The notes: generated from the sequence alone by a model not told the origin. 62,242 bases of DNA from Candidatus Gastranaerophilales bacterium (GCA_944323735.1 CALUTO010000013.1:1-62242), one strand, 5' to 3'. Shown: positions 28,779 through 38,165, counted from the stretch's first letter. A program made the numbers and translations.

Positions 28779-29594
28779 ATGGAAACAGCATTAAACGAAA
28801 CAGAAATATCATCGGTCAGCTTGATGTCCGGCATAGAATGTACAGCCAGAGTTGTTCCGTCAACAGAAAAGGGAATAAGATTTCACTTTAACGGTCACAC
28901 GGTGGAAGCTTGTATTGATAATGTCGTGTCAACTGAACACTGCACGGTAATCGGCAACAAAGATGTACAAATTGTTCTTATAGAGCATTTTATGGCAGCA
29001 TGCGCAATATGTAACATTACGGCGATTGATGTGTTTTTGAGCCACAATGAAATGCCTATTCTGGACGGAAGTTCAAAAGAATGGGTTGAATTGTTCAAAA
29101 AAATGGGCTATAAACAGATGAGTTCACAGGAAATTTCAACAAACAGCAGAAAAATGAAATTCGAGCCTGCTGTGTATTTGAACGGAAAAACGCATCTCGC
29201 TGTTATTCCGTCGGATGAATTCAGAGTTTCTTACAGCGTAAACTACCGCCACCCCGAGCTCTCTAACAGATGGGTGGAATTAACTCCCGATAATCTTAAT
29301 GAGATTATTGAAGCCAGAACCTTCGGGTATTTAAAAGAGCTTGAAATGATGCAGGCTGCAGGCTTTGGCAGGGGAGCCACTATTGATAATACTGTCGGAA
29401 TGACTGACGATGGCTATACAACGGCACTAAGAAGCTCTTATGAACCTGCAAAGCACAAAATTCTTGACCTGATAGGAGACTTTTATCTGACCGGAATAAA
29501 TCCCCTGACTATCGGTGCTCAATTTATCGCAAAAGAAGCCGGTCATACAGTCCATGTAAAAACGGCAAAAATACTAAAAAACAATTTAAAATAG
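28779..29594 (+). CDS. lpxC: UDP-3-O-acyl-N-acetylglucosamine deacetylase LpxC
   Basis: The zinc deacetylase that commits sugar to lipid A. At 271 residues it is a little shorter than many LpxC proteins. Zinc ligands are visible: H70 (IEHFMAACA) and the HKILDLIGD box with H226 and D230. The catalytic histidine is H256 (AGHTVH). The ARTFGYLKELEMMQ and GRGATIDNTV segments are also family-typical. Nothing essential appears missing. It sits between lpxD and fabZ and is presumably translated from the same message. Confidence 0.94.
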   Translation: METALNETEISSVSLMSGIECTARVVPSTEKGIRFHFNGHTVEACIDNVVSTEHCTVIGNKDVQIVLIEHFMAACAICNITAIDVFLSHNEMPILDGSSKEWVELFKKMGYKQMSSQEISTNSRKMKFEPAVYLNGKTHLAVIPSDEFRVSYSVNYRHPELSNRWVELTPDNLNEIIEARTFGYLKELEMMQAAGFGRGATIDNTVGMTDDGYTTALRSSYEPAKHKILDLIGDFYLTGINPLTIGAQFIAKEAGHTVHVKTAKILKNNLK

Positions 29595-29617
29595 ACTAAG
29601 AAAGAGGAGATATATAG

Positions 29618-30067
29618 ATGGAAAACACATCCGCAGAAACACTTCAGTTTGACATAATGCAGATTATGGAAATGCTTCCGCACCGCTATCCTTTCCTGCT
29701 CGTTGACCGTATTACAGAATGCGTTCCGGGTAAATACTGCAAAGGGTATAAAAATCTTACAATGAACGAAGCGTTCTTTCAGGGACATTTCCCGGGCAAT
29801 CCTATTATGCCGGGAGTATTGCAGGCAGAAGCTCTTGCACAGGTTGGTGCAGGTGTACTTTTGACTCTGCCTGAATACAAAGGAAAACTTTTTGTATATG
29901 CAGGAATTGACAACTGTCGTTTTAAAAGTATGGTCAGACCCGGTGACAGACTGGACATGACTGTAGAACTTATAAAAGCAAAAGGTCCTGTTGTTAAAGC
30001 TCATGGCAAAGCCTATGTAGGTGAAAAACTTGCTTTGGAAGCAGATATGATTTTCTCTGTTGTATAG
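29618..30067 (+). CDS. fabZ: 3-hydroxyacyl-ACP dehydratase FabZ
   Basis: Dehydrates 3-hydroxyacyl-ACP in fatty acid elongation and so competes with lipid A synthesis for the same substrate; it is often encoded with lpx genes. The 149 residues keep the hot-dog fold motifs: MLPHRYPFLLVDR with catalytic H22, and GNPIMPGVLQAEALAQ with E71. AGGAG precedes ATG at 29618. Length and motifs are normal. Confidence 0.96.
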   Translation: MENTSAETLQFDIMQIMEMLPHRYPFLLVDRITECVPGKYCKGYKNLTMNEAFFQGHFPGNPIMPGVLQAEALAQVGAGVLLTLPEYKGKLFVYAGIDNCRFKSMVRPGDRLDMTVELIKAKGPVVKAHGKAYVGEKLALEADMIFSVV

Positions 30068-30131
30068 CTTTGTGTAAATTGTGTATGACAGGTATTGACA
30101 AAACCGCTAAAAACTGGAATTGGAGCAAATT

Positions 30132-30920
30132 ATGATAGACAAAAGAGCAATAATTGCGGATGATGCACAAATCGGAAACAATGTTACTATTGGTGCAAAT
30201 GCAGTAATAGGTAAAAACGTTCAAATCGGCGATAATGTAATAATAATGCCGAATGCATATCTTGAGTACTGTGAAATAGGTGAGGGAACAGTAATATCAC
30301 CATTTGCAAGCATAGGTACGGCACCTCAGGATCTGGGATACAAAAACGAGCCGACAAAGTCTATCATTGGAAAAAACTGTATAATTAAAGAATATGCAAC
30401 AGTTAACAGAGCTTCTGGTGAAGGCAATGCAACTATTGTCGGTAATAAATGCATGCTGATGACAAGTTCTCACGTTGCTCATAACTGTGTTCTTGAAGAT
30501 GAAGTGATTATGGCTAATCTTGCAACAATCGGCGGGCACTGTCATGTCGGTTTCGGTGCATTTTTAGGCGGTATGAGTGTTTTTCATCAAAATTTAAGAA
30601 TCGGTGAAATGTGTATTGTAAGCGGTTTTTCAGCAGCCAGAATGGATATTCTTCCGTATTGCAAAGGCGAAGGTCGCCCGCCGATACCTCACGGTATTAA
30701 TTCAATAGGATTAAAACGCAGAGGTATAGAAGCTGATGTAAGGGCTCATTTAAAAGAAGCCTTGAAAATCTTAAAATCAGGCGACTACACAATTTCAAAA
30801 GCCTGTGATGTGATAGAACAAAACGTTGAACAGGACGAGTATGTTAAAAAATTCGTTCGGTTTATACGTGAATCAAAACGGGGAATTACATTGAGAAAAG
30901 CAGAAAACACGTTTTGCTGA
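30132..30920 (+). CDS. lpxA: UDP-N-acetylglucosamine acyltransferase LpxA
   Basis: The first acyl transfer of lipid A synthesis. The 262 residues are hexapeptide repeats (IGNNVTIGANAVIGKNVQIG) followed by SSHVAHNC, which holds the catalytic histidine, GGHCHVGFGAFLGGMSVFHQ and the C-terminal helical domain (IGLKRRGIEADVRAHLKEA). ATG at 30132 is preferred over the upstream TTG at 30120, because GGAG then sits eight bases before it. Last gene of the lipid A cluster; a terminator follows. Confidence 0.95.
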   Translation: MIDKRAIIADDAQIGNNVTIGANAVIGKNVQIGDNVIIMPNAYLEYCEIGEGTVISPFASIGTAPQDLGYKNEPTKSIIGKNCIIKEYATVNRASGEGNATIVGNKCMLMTSSHVAHNCVLEDEVIMANLATIGGHCHVGFGAFLGGMSVFHQNLRIGEMCIVSGFSAARMDILPYCKGEGRPPIPHGINSIGLKRRGIEADVRAHLKEALKILKSGDYTISKACDVIEQNVEQDEYVKKFVRFIRESKRGITLRKAENTFC

Positions 30921-30937
30921 TGCTTTTAAATTAACTT

Positions 30938-30970
30938 TTAAACAGCGGCTAAAACTGCCGCTGTTTTTTA
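30938..30970 (+). terminator. Terminator of the lipid A cluster
   Basis: AAACAGCGGC / GCCGCTGTTT stem, seven-base loop, then a run of T. Confidence 0.9.
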
Positions 30971-30981
30971 TACTTTTACTT

Positions 30982-31011
30982 TTGAACAAGACTGTTGTTT
31001 TATGTTACAAT
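30982..31011 (+). promoter_or_regulatory. Promoter of lysA
   Basis: TTGAAC at 30982-30987 and TACAAT at 31006-31011 with 18 bases between, 28 bases before the lysA start. No lysine-riboswitch-like leader fits in the short space. Confidence 0.55.
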
Positions 31012-31038
31012 TTACAAAAAGAAAACAAAGAGGGATGT

Positions 31039-32361
31039 ATGACTGCAAATCAATCACTAAAACCTGTTACAACAAAAGTAAACGTAAAAGGAAATCTTGA
31101 AATCGGAGGCTGTGACCTCGTTGAACTGGCTGACAAATACGGCACGCCGCTTTATGTCTACGATGAACAGACTATAAGGACTATAGCAAACGAGTATAAA
31201 CAGGCTTTCAGTGCATACAAAAATATCAATATGCTATTTGCGTCAAAAGCCTTTATGACAAAAGCAATCGCAAAAATTATGGACTCAGAGGGGTTTGGAT
31301 TTGATTTAGTTTCAGGCGGAGAAATTTATACCGTTCACAGTGCCGGTATTGACCTTTCTAAAAGCCTTTTTAACGGAAATAATAAATCCTGCGCAGAGCT
31401 TGAAATGGCTGTGGATTTCGGTGTAGGGAAAATTTCTGTCGACAATTTTCTTGAGCTTGCACTTCTGAATAATGTTGCAAAATCAAAAAATAAAACTGTT
31501 GAAATATTATTAAGAGTAACCCCGGGTATTGAATGCCACACGCATGAATATATTCAGACCGGTCATCTTGATTCAAAATTCGGCTTTGACCTGACTCAGG
31601 TAAATGAAGCTGTTGAACTGATTTTAGATGAATATAAAAATCTCAAACTCGTCGGAGTGCATGCACATATCGGCTCACAGATTTTTGAAACACAGATATA
31701 TTACGATGAAGTTGAAGTTTTGCTCAAAGAAATTTCGATTATACAGAAAAAATTTGGTATAAAACTGGAGCACATAAACCTCGGCGGAGGATTGGGAATA
31801 AAATACACTGATGCTGACTGTCCCCCTTCCGTAAATGAAATTGCGGATAAAATTATTTCAAGTGTTCATGAAAATTCTAAAAAATATGGAATAGATGAAC
31901 CTCATATCTATATAGAGCCTGGAAGAAGTATTGTCGGAACCGCAGGAGTTTCACTATATACAGTCGGAAGCTCTAAACAGGTGCCGGATGGCAGAAAATA
32001 TGTTGCCGTGGACGGTGGTATGGCTGACAATCCCCGTCCGAGTTTGTATCAGGCTGTTTATACTGCAGATGTTGTGAACAAACCTGATGCAGAGCGTTCT
32101 GAAAATGTCACAATTGCCGGAAGATTCTGTGAATCCGGAGATATTTTGATAAAAGATATTGACCTGCCGCCATTAGAAGAGGGTGATATTCTATGCGTCT
32201 ACAATACGGGTGCTTACGGTTATTCAATGTCAAGCAACTACAATAGAGTACTAAAACCGGCTGCGGTACTTGTAAATAACTCACAATCTGATATTATTAT
32301 AGATAGAGAGACTTATGAGCATCTTGTGTCTCTCGACAGAATACCGGACAGATTAAGCTAA
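31039..32361 (+). CDS. lysA: Diaminopimelate decarboxylase
   Basis: Last step of lysine synthesis, from meso-diaminopimelate; PLP enzyme of the alanine-racemase fold. The 440 residues show FASKAFMTKA with the PLP lysine K70, GVHAHIGSQI, NLGGGLGI, the EPGRSIVG motif and CESGDIL near the C terminus. ATG at 31039 with AAAGAGGG is chosen; an in-frame TTG at 30982 falls on the promoter's -35 box and is rejected. It heads lysA-cdaA-aldolase. Diaminopimelate also feeds peptidoglycan, which fits with the wall-linked cdaA. Confidence 0.95.
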   Translation: MTANQSLKPVTTKVNVKGNLEIGGCDLVELADKYGTPLYVYDEQTIRTIANEYKQAFSAYKNINMLFASKAFMTKAIAKIMDSEGFGFDLVSGGEIYTVHSAGIDLSKSLFNGNNKSCAELEMAVDFGVGKISVDNFLELALLNNVAKSKNKTVEILLRVTPGIECHTHEYIQTGHLDSKFGFDLTQVNEAVELILDEYKNLKLVGVHAHIGSQIFETQIYYDEVEVLLKEISIIQKKFGIKLEHINLGGGLGIKYTDADCPPSVNEIADKIISSVHENSKKYGIDEPHIYIEPGRSIVGTAGVSLYTVGSSKQVPDGRKYVAVDGGMADNPRPSLYQAVYTADVVNKPDAERSENVTIAGRFCESGDILIKDIDLPPLEEGDILCVYNTGAYGYSMSSNYNRVLKPAAVLVNNSQSDIIIDRETYEHLVSLDRIPDRLS

Positions 32362-32395
32362 TACATTTAAATATAAATATACAAAAGGATTTACG

Positions 32396-33310
32396 GTGAT
32401 AGGAGAAATAAAAGATATTTTAATTTCGCAATTGCAAACGATTAACTGGTCGTTTACATTGACGAACGTAACTGAAGTCTTTATTATCTTCGTCATTCTG
32501 TTTGTAATTTATAAAAAATTTATTAAAGGTACACAGTCTGAAAAGCTGGTTAAAGGTATATTTATCTTGCTTTTAACATGGTTGTTCAGTGAATTTTTGA
32601 TAAAAATAAATCTTCAAATACTCGGTGTTTTTCTACGGACAATGATTAATATCATAATGTTCGGTGCAGTAATTATTTTCCAGCCGGAAATAAGAAGATT
32701 TCTCGGATATCTCGGACAGTCGAACTTTTTTAAGAATAATTTTTTTAGCAAAAAAGAAACAAAGCATACCGAAAAAGTTAATGTAATAAAAGAACTCATT
32801 GAGTCTGTAAAATATCTGTCTAAAACCAGAACAGGAGCTTTGATGGTACTTGAGCGTTCGGATGAAGCAAACACATATTCCGATGTCGGCACACAGATAG
32901 ACGGGCTTTTGTCTACAGAGCTTATTCTGACACTGTTTCACCCGAATACACCGCTTCATGACGGTGCTGTTGTAATTGCTGATGAGAAAATAAAATCGGC
33001 CGGAGTGCTTCTTCCTCTTACAGAAGATCCTAAATTAAGCTGGAAATACGGAACACGGCATAGAGCTGCAATAGGAATGAGCGAAGTTTCAGATGCAGCC
33101 TGTCTGGTTGTCTCGGAAGAGACCGGAGATGTCTCTATTGCTCTTGACGGGACGCTGAAGAAATATGAAGATATAACTCTATTAAAACATGATTTAGAAA
33201 TTCTGCTTGGATATTCCGATGATGAAGAGCAGGAGAATAAAACCGTTTTTAATTTCATAAAAATTAAAACAAAAAAAACAAACACACAAAACGATAAGCT
33301 GGCAAAATGA
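32396..33310 (+). CDS. cdaA: Diadenylate cyclase CdaA (c-di-AMP synthase)
   Basis: A membrane enzyme that makes c-di-AMP from two ATP. The 304 residues begin with three hydrophobic helices (VFIIFVILFVIY, GIFILLLTWLFSEF, MINIIMFGAVIIFQPEIRRF). The DAC catalytic domain follows, with the DGA motif (LHDGAVVI) and RHR motif (GTRHRAAIG), both intact. The usual partner gene cdaR does not follow; the next gene overlaps by four bases (ATGA) and is a KDPG-type aldolase. The start is GTG at 32396 with AAAGGA upstream. Confidence 0.92.
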   Translation: MIGEIKDILISQLQTINWSFTLTNVTEVFIIFVILFVIYKKFIKGTQSEKLVKGIFILLLTWLFSEFLIKINLQILGVFLRTMINIIMFGAVIIFQPEIRRFLGYLGQSNFFKNNFFSKKETKHTEKVNVIKELIESVKYLSKTRTGALMVLERSDEANTYSDVGTQIDGLLSTELILTLFHPNTPLHDGAVVIADEKIKSAGVLLPLTEDPKLSWKYGTRHRAAIGMSEVSDAACLVVSEETGDVSIALDGTLKKYEDITLLKHDLEILLGYSDDEEQENKTVFNFIKIKTKKTNTQNDKLAK

Positions 33311-33918
33311 ATCCAATTGAATTTATCGCAAAAAATAAAATATATGCGGTTGTCAGAGGTGAAAATCCTGACCGGGTAATAGAAATAGCGGAAGCAATAA
33401 TCGAGGGCGGAATAAAAGCAATAGAAGTTACTGTCGAAAAAGGTGCGCTTCTTTCAGCGGTAAAAGAACTGTCAAAACATAAGAATTTAGTTGTTACAGC
33501 AGGCGGTATTATTACTGCGAAAAGGGCGCAGGAGGCTATAGACAACGGTGCACAGATTATAGTTTCTCCCGTTTTGCAAAACGGGTTGATAAAATACTGT
33601 GTAGGTGCAGGTGTTCCTCATATTGCAACTGTTACGACACAGAATGAAGCCTACATGGCATGGAGAGCAAGAATACCCCTCATAAAAATTTCTCCGGCAA
33701 AATCAATGGGGCAGGTGACTTACCTCGAGGATTTGTTAAGACCGATGCCGTTTTTGAACCTCATGCCTGCGGGTGGAATTACCCATGAAACATTTGTTGA
33801 TTATTTAAAGGCCGGTGCTGCAGCAGTTGCACTTGGCAGGTGTCTTTACAGGGATATTCCGCTTGAAGAAACAAAACGCCGTGCAGCAATTGCTGTTGAA
33901 AATTTAAAAAATATTTAA
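33307..33918 (+). CDS. eda: KDPG/KHG aldolase family protein
   Basis: A class I aldolase of the 2-keto-3-deoxy-6-phosphogluconate/4-hydroxy-2-oxoglutarate type. The 203 residues form a TIM barrel with VVRGENPDRVIEIAEAIIEGG, AIEVTVEKG, VVTAGGIIT and the Schiff-base lysine in IPLIKISPA, then LMPAGGIT for phosphate. The usual KFFPAE after the lysine reads KISPAK, a moderate change. It overlaps cdaA by four bases, so they are translated together. The physiological substrate cannot be told from sequence. Confidence 0.88.
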   Translation: MNPIEFIAKNKIYAVVRGENPDRVIEIAEAIIEGGIKAIEVTVEKGALLSAVKELSKHKNLVVTAGGIITAKRAQEAIDNGAQIIVSPVLQNGLIKYCVGAGVPHIATVTTQNEAYMAWRARIPLIKISPAKSMGQVTYLEDLLRPMPFLNLMPAGGITHETFVDYLKAGAAAVALGRCLYRDIPLEETKRRAAIAVENLKNI

Positions 33919-34169
33919 TTTCGGCTCTGTTCTCCGGCAGGTGCAAAGGCAATTATATATTCATCGCAAATACACATTTTATCATGATGTACAGGCTCGT
34001 TTTCTTTGTCATGGTAGATGAGATCGACATTTTCGAGCACGACAACATCTTCTGCTTCTGATTTTTCATCAAGACACCCGCAGGCGCAAAATTTCGGAGT
34101 ACAGATGTTTATACGTTTTTTGCAGTCACATCCGAGGCTCTTTTTTATTTTATCTCTTTTTCCGAACAT
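33915..34169 (-). CDS. Small cysteine-rich protein, unknown
   Basis: An 84-residue protein with two cysteine groups: GCDCKKRINICTPKFCACGC near the N terminus and MCICDEY near the C terminus, nine cysteines in all, and His residues between them (YHDKENEPVHHDK). There is no signal peptide, so the cysteines are probably for metal rather than disulfides. ATG at 34169 follows GGAGG. It is convergent with the aldolase gene and overlaps its stop by four bases. No family recognised. Confidence 0.7.
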   Translation of the reverse strand: MFGKRDKIKKSLGCDCKKRINICTPKFCACGCLDEKSEAEDVVVLENVDLIYHDKENEPVHHDKMCICDEYIIAFAPAGEQSRN

Positions 34170-34350
34170 AATATCCTCCGTTTTTTATTATTAAAGTAAT
34201 TCAGGTTCTTAAAAAAAACATTGTTCAGGTGTCGGATATAAAAATTTAATATAGTGATTGCAAAAATGTTACAAATATAAGGTTTGCCGTATAATATTAA
34301 TTCATTTGTAATATAATAAATTATCAGACAGTATTTAGGAATATCAATCA

Positions 34351-36252
34351 ATGGAAAATATAGCAACAAACATATGGGACGGTTGGAAACTTGCTCTTGA
34401 TGTAAAAAATGTTCTCAATTCTTCAAAAAATGTTATTCTTGCAGACTCAAGAGACGAGCTTGTTGACCTTTCAGTCGGAGGAAAAGGAAATCTGACTTTT
34501 CATGTATCTTATGAAACAGAAGGATACGGAACTGTTGTTGAAGCAGATGTTATCCGTTGCAAAAACGGCATTGCAGTTAATTACAAAGACCCGTATATGA
34601 GACGCCGGGATCCTGATTGTATGGTTGTTAACAATATCGCAATGACGGATAAAGAAAGGTTTGAGGATAGATTTCACAAGCCTTTTGAAAATGTCAGAAA
34701 AGAAACACTCGACTGGCTTGCTAAAAATGAGCTGATTCTGGTTCCATTTATGGCGGGCGGAGCAAAGTACGGATATCCTGCTCTTATGATTTCGCCTAAG
34801 AATGCGGCATTTTTTGCAATGAGTGTATATGATTTACAGGAAGCCATCCCAATAGCAAAGCTTGATAAAAATTTTGAACCCAGAGCGATAATATATGTGG
34901 CACCGCCTTTCAGACATACTCATTTTAACGGAAAGCAGATTGTTGTACACAATCAGCAAAATACTGTTCATGAAGTATTTTCTTATAATTTATATCCCGG
35001 CCCGAGTGCAAAAAAAGGTGTTTATGGTGTATTGCTTGCGCTCGGTCTAAAAGAGGCATTTGTAACAGTGCATGCATCGACGGTGAATATAATCACACCC
35101 TATGATAACGATGTTAGTATTCTGCATGAAGGAGCTTCCGGAAGCGGAAAAAGCGAGATGCTTGAATACGCACATAGAGAAGAAGACGGGCGACTACTGC
35201 TCGGTCGTAATGTTGTTACCGGAGATGAAAAATATTTGCCTCCGCTTCAGGGATGTAAATTGCAGCCTGTAACAGATGATATGGCATTGTGCCATACCGG
35301 ATTTCAAAAAGATAACGGCAGACTGGCTGTAATGGATGCGGAAAAATCGTGGTTTGTAAGAATTGACCACATTAAAAAATACGGAACAGACCCGAATATT
35401 GAAGCTGTTACGCTGCAGCCCAAAGAACCGCTGATATTTTTCAATCTTGAAGCCCATCCGGGTGCGACATGTCTTATATGGGAGCATACTGAAGATGCGC
35501 CGGGAAAAAGATGCCCGAATCCGAGAATTATTATTCCGAGAAAACAGATGAAAAATATAATGGACGGACCGGTTGAGATTGATTACAGAAGTTTTGGATT
35601 GAGAACACCACCGTGTACAAAAGATAATCCTTCATACGGAATTTTTGGTATGCTTCATATCCTGCCGCCGGCTCTGGCATGGCTTTGGAGACTGGTGGCT
35701 CCGAGAGGATTTGCAAACCCCAGTATAACAAGCGCAAAGGATAACCCTAACGCTTTACAAAGTGAAGGTGTCGGCTCTTTCTGGCCGTTTGCGACAGGAA
35801 AACGTGTCGATCTTGCAAATATATTGCTCGAACAGTTTATGAAAACCACAAAAACCAGAAATATTCTTATCCCTAACCAGCATATTGGCTCGTGGGAAGT
35901 AGGATTTATGGCTGAATGGGTAACAAGAGAATATCTGGCAAGAAGAGGACAGGCTTCATTTAAGAAGCTTAACCTCCGTCCGGCAAGACATCCGCTCGCA
36001 GGTTACATTCCCGGTTATATTCATGTTGAAGGCAGTGCAATATCCCAAAAATTTCTTGATGTAAGCAATCAGCCTGAAGTCGGTGTTGAAGGATATGATA
36101 AGGGTGCAAAAATGCTGGAAGATTTCTTTAAAAAAGAATTGCAGCTTTATTTGAAATCTGACCTTCATCCGCTTGGCAAGGCGATTATCCTCTGCTGTAT
36201 GGACAACGGTACCGTCAGTGATTACGAAAAACTGATACCGGGAATTTACTAA
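34351..36252 (+). CDS. DUF4914-like P-loop protein (PEPCK-like kinase fold)
   Basis: A 633-residue protein that I place in DUF4914 by its length and pattern. Near residue 262 it has HEGASGSGKSEMLEY, a Walker A loop of the kind found in phosphoenolpyruvate carboxykinases and HPr kinases, after AFVTVHASTVNIIT. Downstream are the conserved HPGATCLIWEH, NPRIIIPRKQM and IPNQHIGSWEVGFMAEW blocks. The fold suggests phosphoryl transfer or decarboxylation, but the true substrate is not known. It is a single-gene unit, convergent with metF. No signal or membrane segment. Confidence 0.75.
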   Translation: MENIATNIWDGWKLALDVKNVLNSSKNVILADSRDELVDLSVGGKGNLTFHVSYETEGYGTVVEADVIRCKNGIAVNYKDPYMRRRDPDCMVVNNIAMTDKERFEDRFHKPFENVRKETLDWLAKNELILVPFMAGGAKYGYPALMISPKNAAFFAMSVYDLQEAIPIAKLDKNFEPRAIIYVAPPFRHTHFNGKQIVVHNQQNTVHEVFSYNLYPGPSAKKGVYGVLLALGLKEAFVTVHASTVNIITPYDNDVSILHEGASGSGKSEMLEYAHREEDGRLLLGRNVVTGDEKYLPPLQGCKLQPVTDDMALCHTGFQKDNGRLAVMDAEKSWFVRIDHIKKYGTDPNIEAVTLQPKEPLIFFNLEAHPGATCLIWEHTEDAPGKRCPNPRIIIPRKQMKNIMDGPVEIDYRSFGLRTPPCTKDNPSYGIFGMLHILPPALAWLWRLVAPRGFANPSITSAKDNPNALQSEGVGSFWPFATGKRVDLANILLEQFMKTTKTRNILIPNQHIGSWEVGFMAEWVTREYLARRGQASFKKLNLRPARHPLAGYIPGYIHVEGSAISQKFLDVSNQPEVGVEGYDKGAKMLEDFFKKELQLYLKSDLHPLGKAIILCCMDNGTVSDYEKLIPGIY

Positions 36253-36296
36253 AAGAAAATTATGAAAGTAAATGTTGTCCCTGTACTCAGAGGTAC

Positions 36297-37169
36297 TTAA
36301 TTGACCCGTTCAGGAAAAATTGAAGAAATTATTTCTGATACGGCAGATGACTTATTGAGAGTATAAAAATGAAGTCCGGTGACTCCGTGATTGATAAGTT
36401 CACTGCATTGCTTCACAGCAAACTCAATTCCGCATTTTTTTACATAGTCACTGTCGTCGCAGTGTTTTTCTATTGCGCAGAGGAAATCTTCAGGAATTGT
36501 GACTCTGCATAGCGAGGTCATTTTTGCAAGCTGTTTGCTGCTTGTGACCGGTAGTATACCCGGAACTACCGGTTCATCAATGCCTGCATTTCTGCATTTT
36601 TCAACGAATTTAAAATATTTGTCATTTTCAAAAAACAGCTGTGTGTAAATGACTTCAGCTCCTTTGTCTGTTTTAAGCTTTAGATACTCAATATCTTTTT
36701 CAAGACTTTCAGTCTCTATGTGACCTTCAGGATAACCTGCTGCAGCAACTGACAGACTGCTCTCCCGTTTAATAAATTCAATCAAATCCGATGCATGTAG
36801 AAAATCGTGGCAGATTGTTCCGTCTTTTGGCATGTCGCCTCTTAGGGCAAGAATGTTTTCCACTCCGGCTTTTTCCATTGCCTGCAAATAATTTTTAATA
36901 GTTTCCCTGCTGGTTGAAACACAGGTAAAATGAGGCATCGGTGTAATTTTTAGTTCGTTTTTAACCCGGCATACAATTTCCTCAGATTTGTCTCTGGTGC
37001 TTCCTCCTGCTCCGTATGTAACAGACACTAATGAAGGGTTGTAATGCTTTAAAATTTCCAGCTCTTTCATAAGCTTTTTAAGCTTTTCTCCATTGCTGTC
37101 ATCTTTTGGCGGAAATACCTCAAAAGATATAACAGGTTCTGTTTGTTCATAAATTTCTTTTAGCTTCAT
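36297..37169 (-). CDS. metF: Methylenetetrahydrofolate reductase
   Basis: Reduces 5,10-methylenetetrahydrofolate to 5-methyltetrahydrofolate for methionine synthesis; FAD enzyme with a TIM barrel. The 290 residues start KLKEIYEQTEPVISFEVFPPKDD and carry YGAGGS, the HFTCVSTS and NILALRGDMP motifs, AAGYPEGH and YTQLFFENDKYFKF, all typical. ATG at 37169 has AGGA at good spacing. It follows the Xer recombinase gene by 13 bases on the same strand, so they are likely one unit. Confidence 0.95.
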   Translation of the reverse strand: MKLKEIYEQTEPVISFEVFPPKDDSNGEKLKKLMKELEILKHYNPSLVSVTYGAGGSTRDKSEEIVCRVKNELKITPMPHFTCVSTSRETIKNYLQAMEKAGVENILALRGDMPKDGTICHDFLHASDLIEFIKRESSLSVAAAGYPEGHIETESLEKDIEYLKLKTDKGAEVIYTQLFFENDKYFKFVEKCRNAGIDEPVVPGILPVTSSKQLAKMTSLCRVTIPEDFLCAIEKHCDDSDYVKKCGIEFAVKQCSELINHGVTGLHFYTLNKSSAVSEIISSIFPERVN

Positions 37170-37182
37170 CAATGTGTCCTTA

Positions 37183-38049
37183 CTATTTATTTATTGCAAA
37201 GTATATTTCTTTCAGTCTTTTTTTGCTTACATGAGTGTAAAGTTGTGTAGTAGAAACGTCGCTATGTCCGAGAAGCTCCTGTACGACTCTTAAATCTGCA
37301 CCGTTTTCTAGCATATGTGTTGCAAAACTATGTCTTAGTGTATGGGGAGAAATGTGTTTTGCCAGATGCTCTCCCTGCTTTCTTATAAAGACATAGACAT
37401 CCTGCCTTGAGACAGAACTTCCGTTTTCTTTTACAAGCAGTCTTTTTTCTTCTGACCTGTTTCTTTTTAAATACAATTCTCGATGTTTCAAATAAACTTT
37501 GATGGCGTGTTTTGCTTTATCTCCGATAGGGATTATACGTTCTTTTGAACCTTTTCCGAAACATCTCAGGTATTTTGCATTAAGGTCTATATCAGAGACC
37601 TTCAGATTGACAAGCTCTGAGACTCTTAAACCTGCACCGTAAAGGAGTTCCATAATTACTTTTTCTGTATCATTTAAATGATTTTGTAAAATATCTTCTA
37701 TCTCCGCAGGTGAAATGACCTTTGGCAGACGCTTGCTGAGTTTTGGCTGTTCAATTCCGAGAGACGGATCCTGTGAGATTTTTTCATTTGCAAACATCCA
37801 TTTAAAAAATCCCCTTAGTGATGCAATTTTTCTTGTAATTGAGGCAGGTGTATATTTATTGTCATAAAGGTTTTTTATGTAATAGTTTATGTGATTTCTT
37901 TTTACATCTTTAGATGAGTCTATATTGTAGCTTTGTAAAAAGTCAGCAAAATAATAAAGATCACGCCGGTATGCCTGTATAGTGTTTTCTGACAACCCCC
38001 GCTCTATTTCCAGTGATTCTAAATACTCTGAAATATTTTGTAAGAGCAT
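37183..38049 (-). CDS. xerD: Tyrosine recombinase XerC/XerD-like
   Basis: A site-specific recombinase of the chromosome-dimer-resolving Xer type. The 288 residues have the SAM-like N-terminal domain (LSENTIQAYRRDLYYFADFL) and the catalytic domain with LLYGAGLRVSELVNL (first arginine), HTLRHSFATHML (His and second Arg), GHSDVSTTQLYTHVS and the nucleophile Y271. Length and motifs fit XerC/D closely rather than a phage integrase, and no att-like repeats flank it. Co-transcribed with metF. Confidence 0.92.
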   Translation of the reverse strand: MLLQNISEYLESLEIERGLSENTIQAYRRDLYYFADFLQSYNIDSSKDVKRNHINYYIKNLYDNKYTPASITRKIASLRGFFKWMFANEKISQDPSLGIEQPKLSKRLPKVISPAEIEDILQNHLNDTEKVIMELLYGAGLRVSELVNLKVSDIDLNAKYLRCFGKGSKERIIPIGDKAKHAIKVYLKHRELYLKRNRSEEKRLLVKENGSSVSRQDVYVFIRKQGEHLAKHISPHTLRHSFATHMLENGADLRVVQELLGHSDVSTTQLYTHVSKKRLKEIYFAINK

Positions 38050-38152
38050 ACAGCTATTCTACATCTTTTATAAGAGCAGGGCAATGTCGTATCAATTAAA
38101 AAGCCGATATAAATAGTTTAAAAATAAGATATAATTATTAAAAATTTAGTTG

Positions 38153-38158
38153 AGGAGG
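38153..38158 (+). promoter_or_regulatory. Ribosome binding site deciding a TTG start
   Basis: AGGAGG lies only one base before an ATG (38160) but seven bases before an in-frame TTG (38166), which makes the TTG the better start. Confidence 0.5.
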
Positions 38159-38165
38159 AATGAAT

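Noticed and set aside
30982-31038. TTG start adding 19 residues to LysA
   Set aside because: The TTG is part of the -35 box and the ATG at 31039 has a good ribosome site.
36253-36296. 12-codon frame between the DUF4914-like gene and metF
   Set aside because: Too short, and no ribosome site apart from chance purines.
37183-38049. Phage or island integrase
   Set aside because: Length and motifs fit housekeeping XerC/D, it is in a unit with metF, and there are no flanking att repeats or phage genes.
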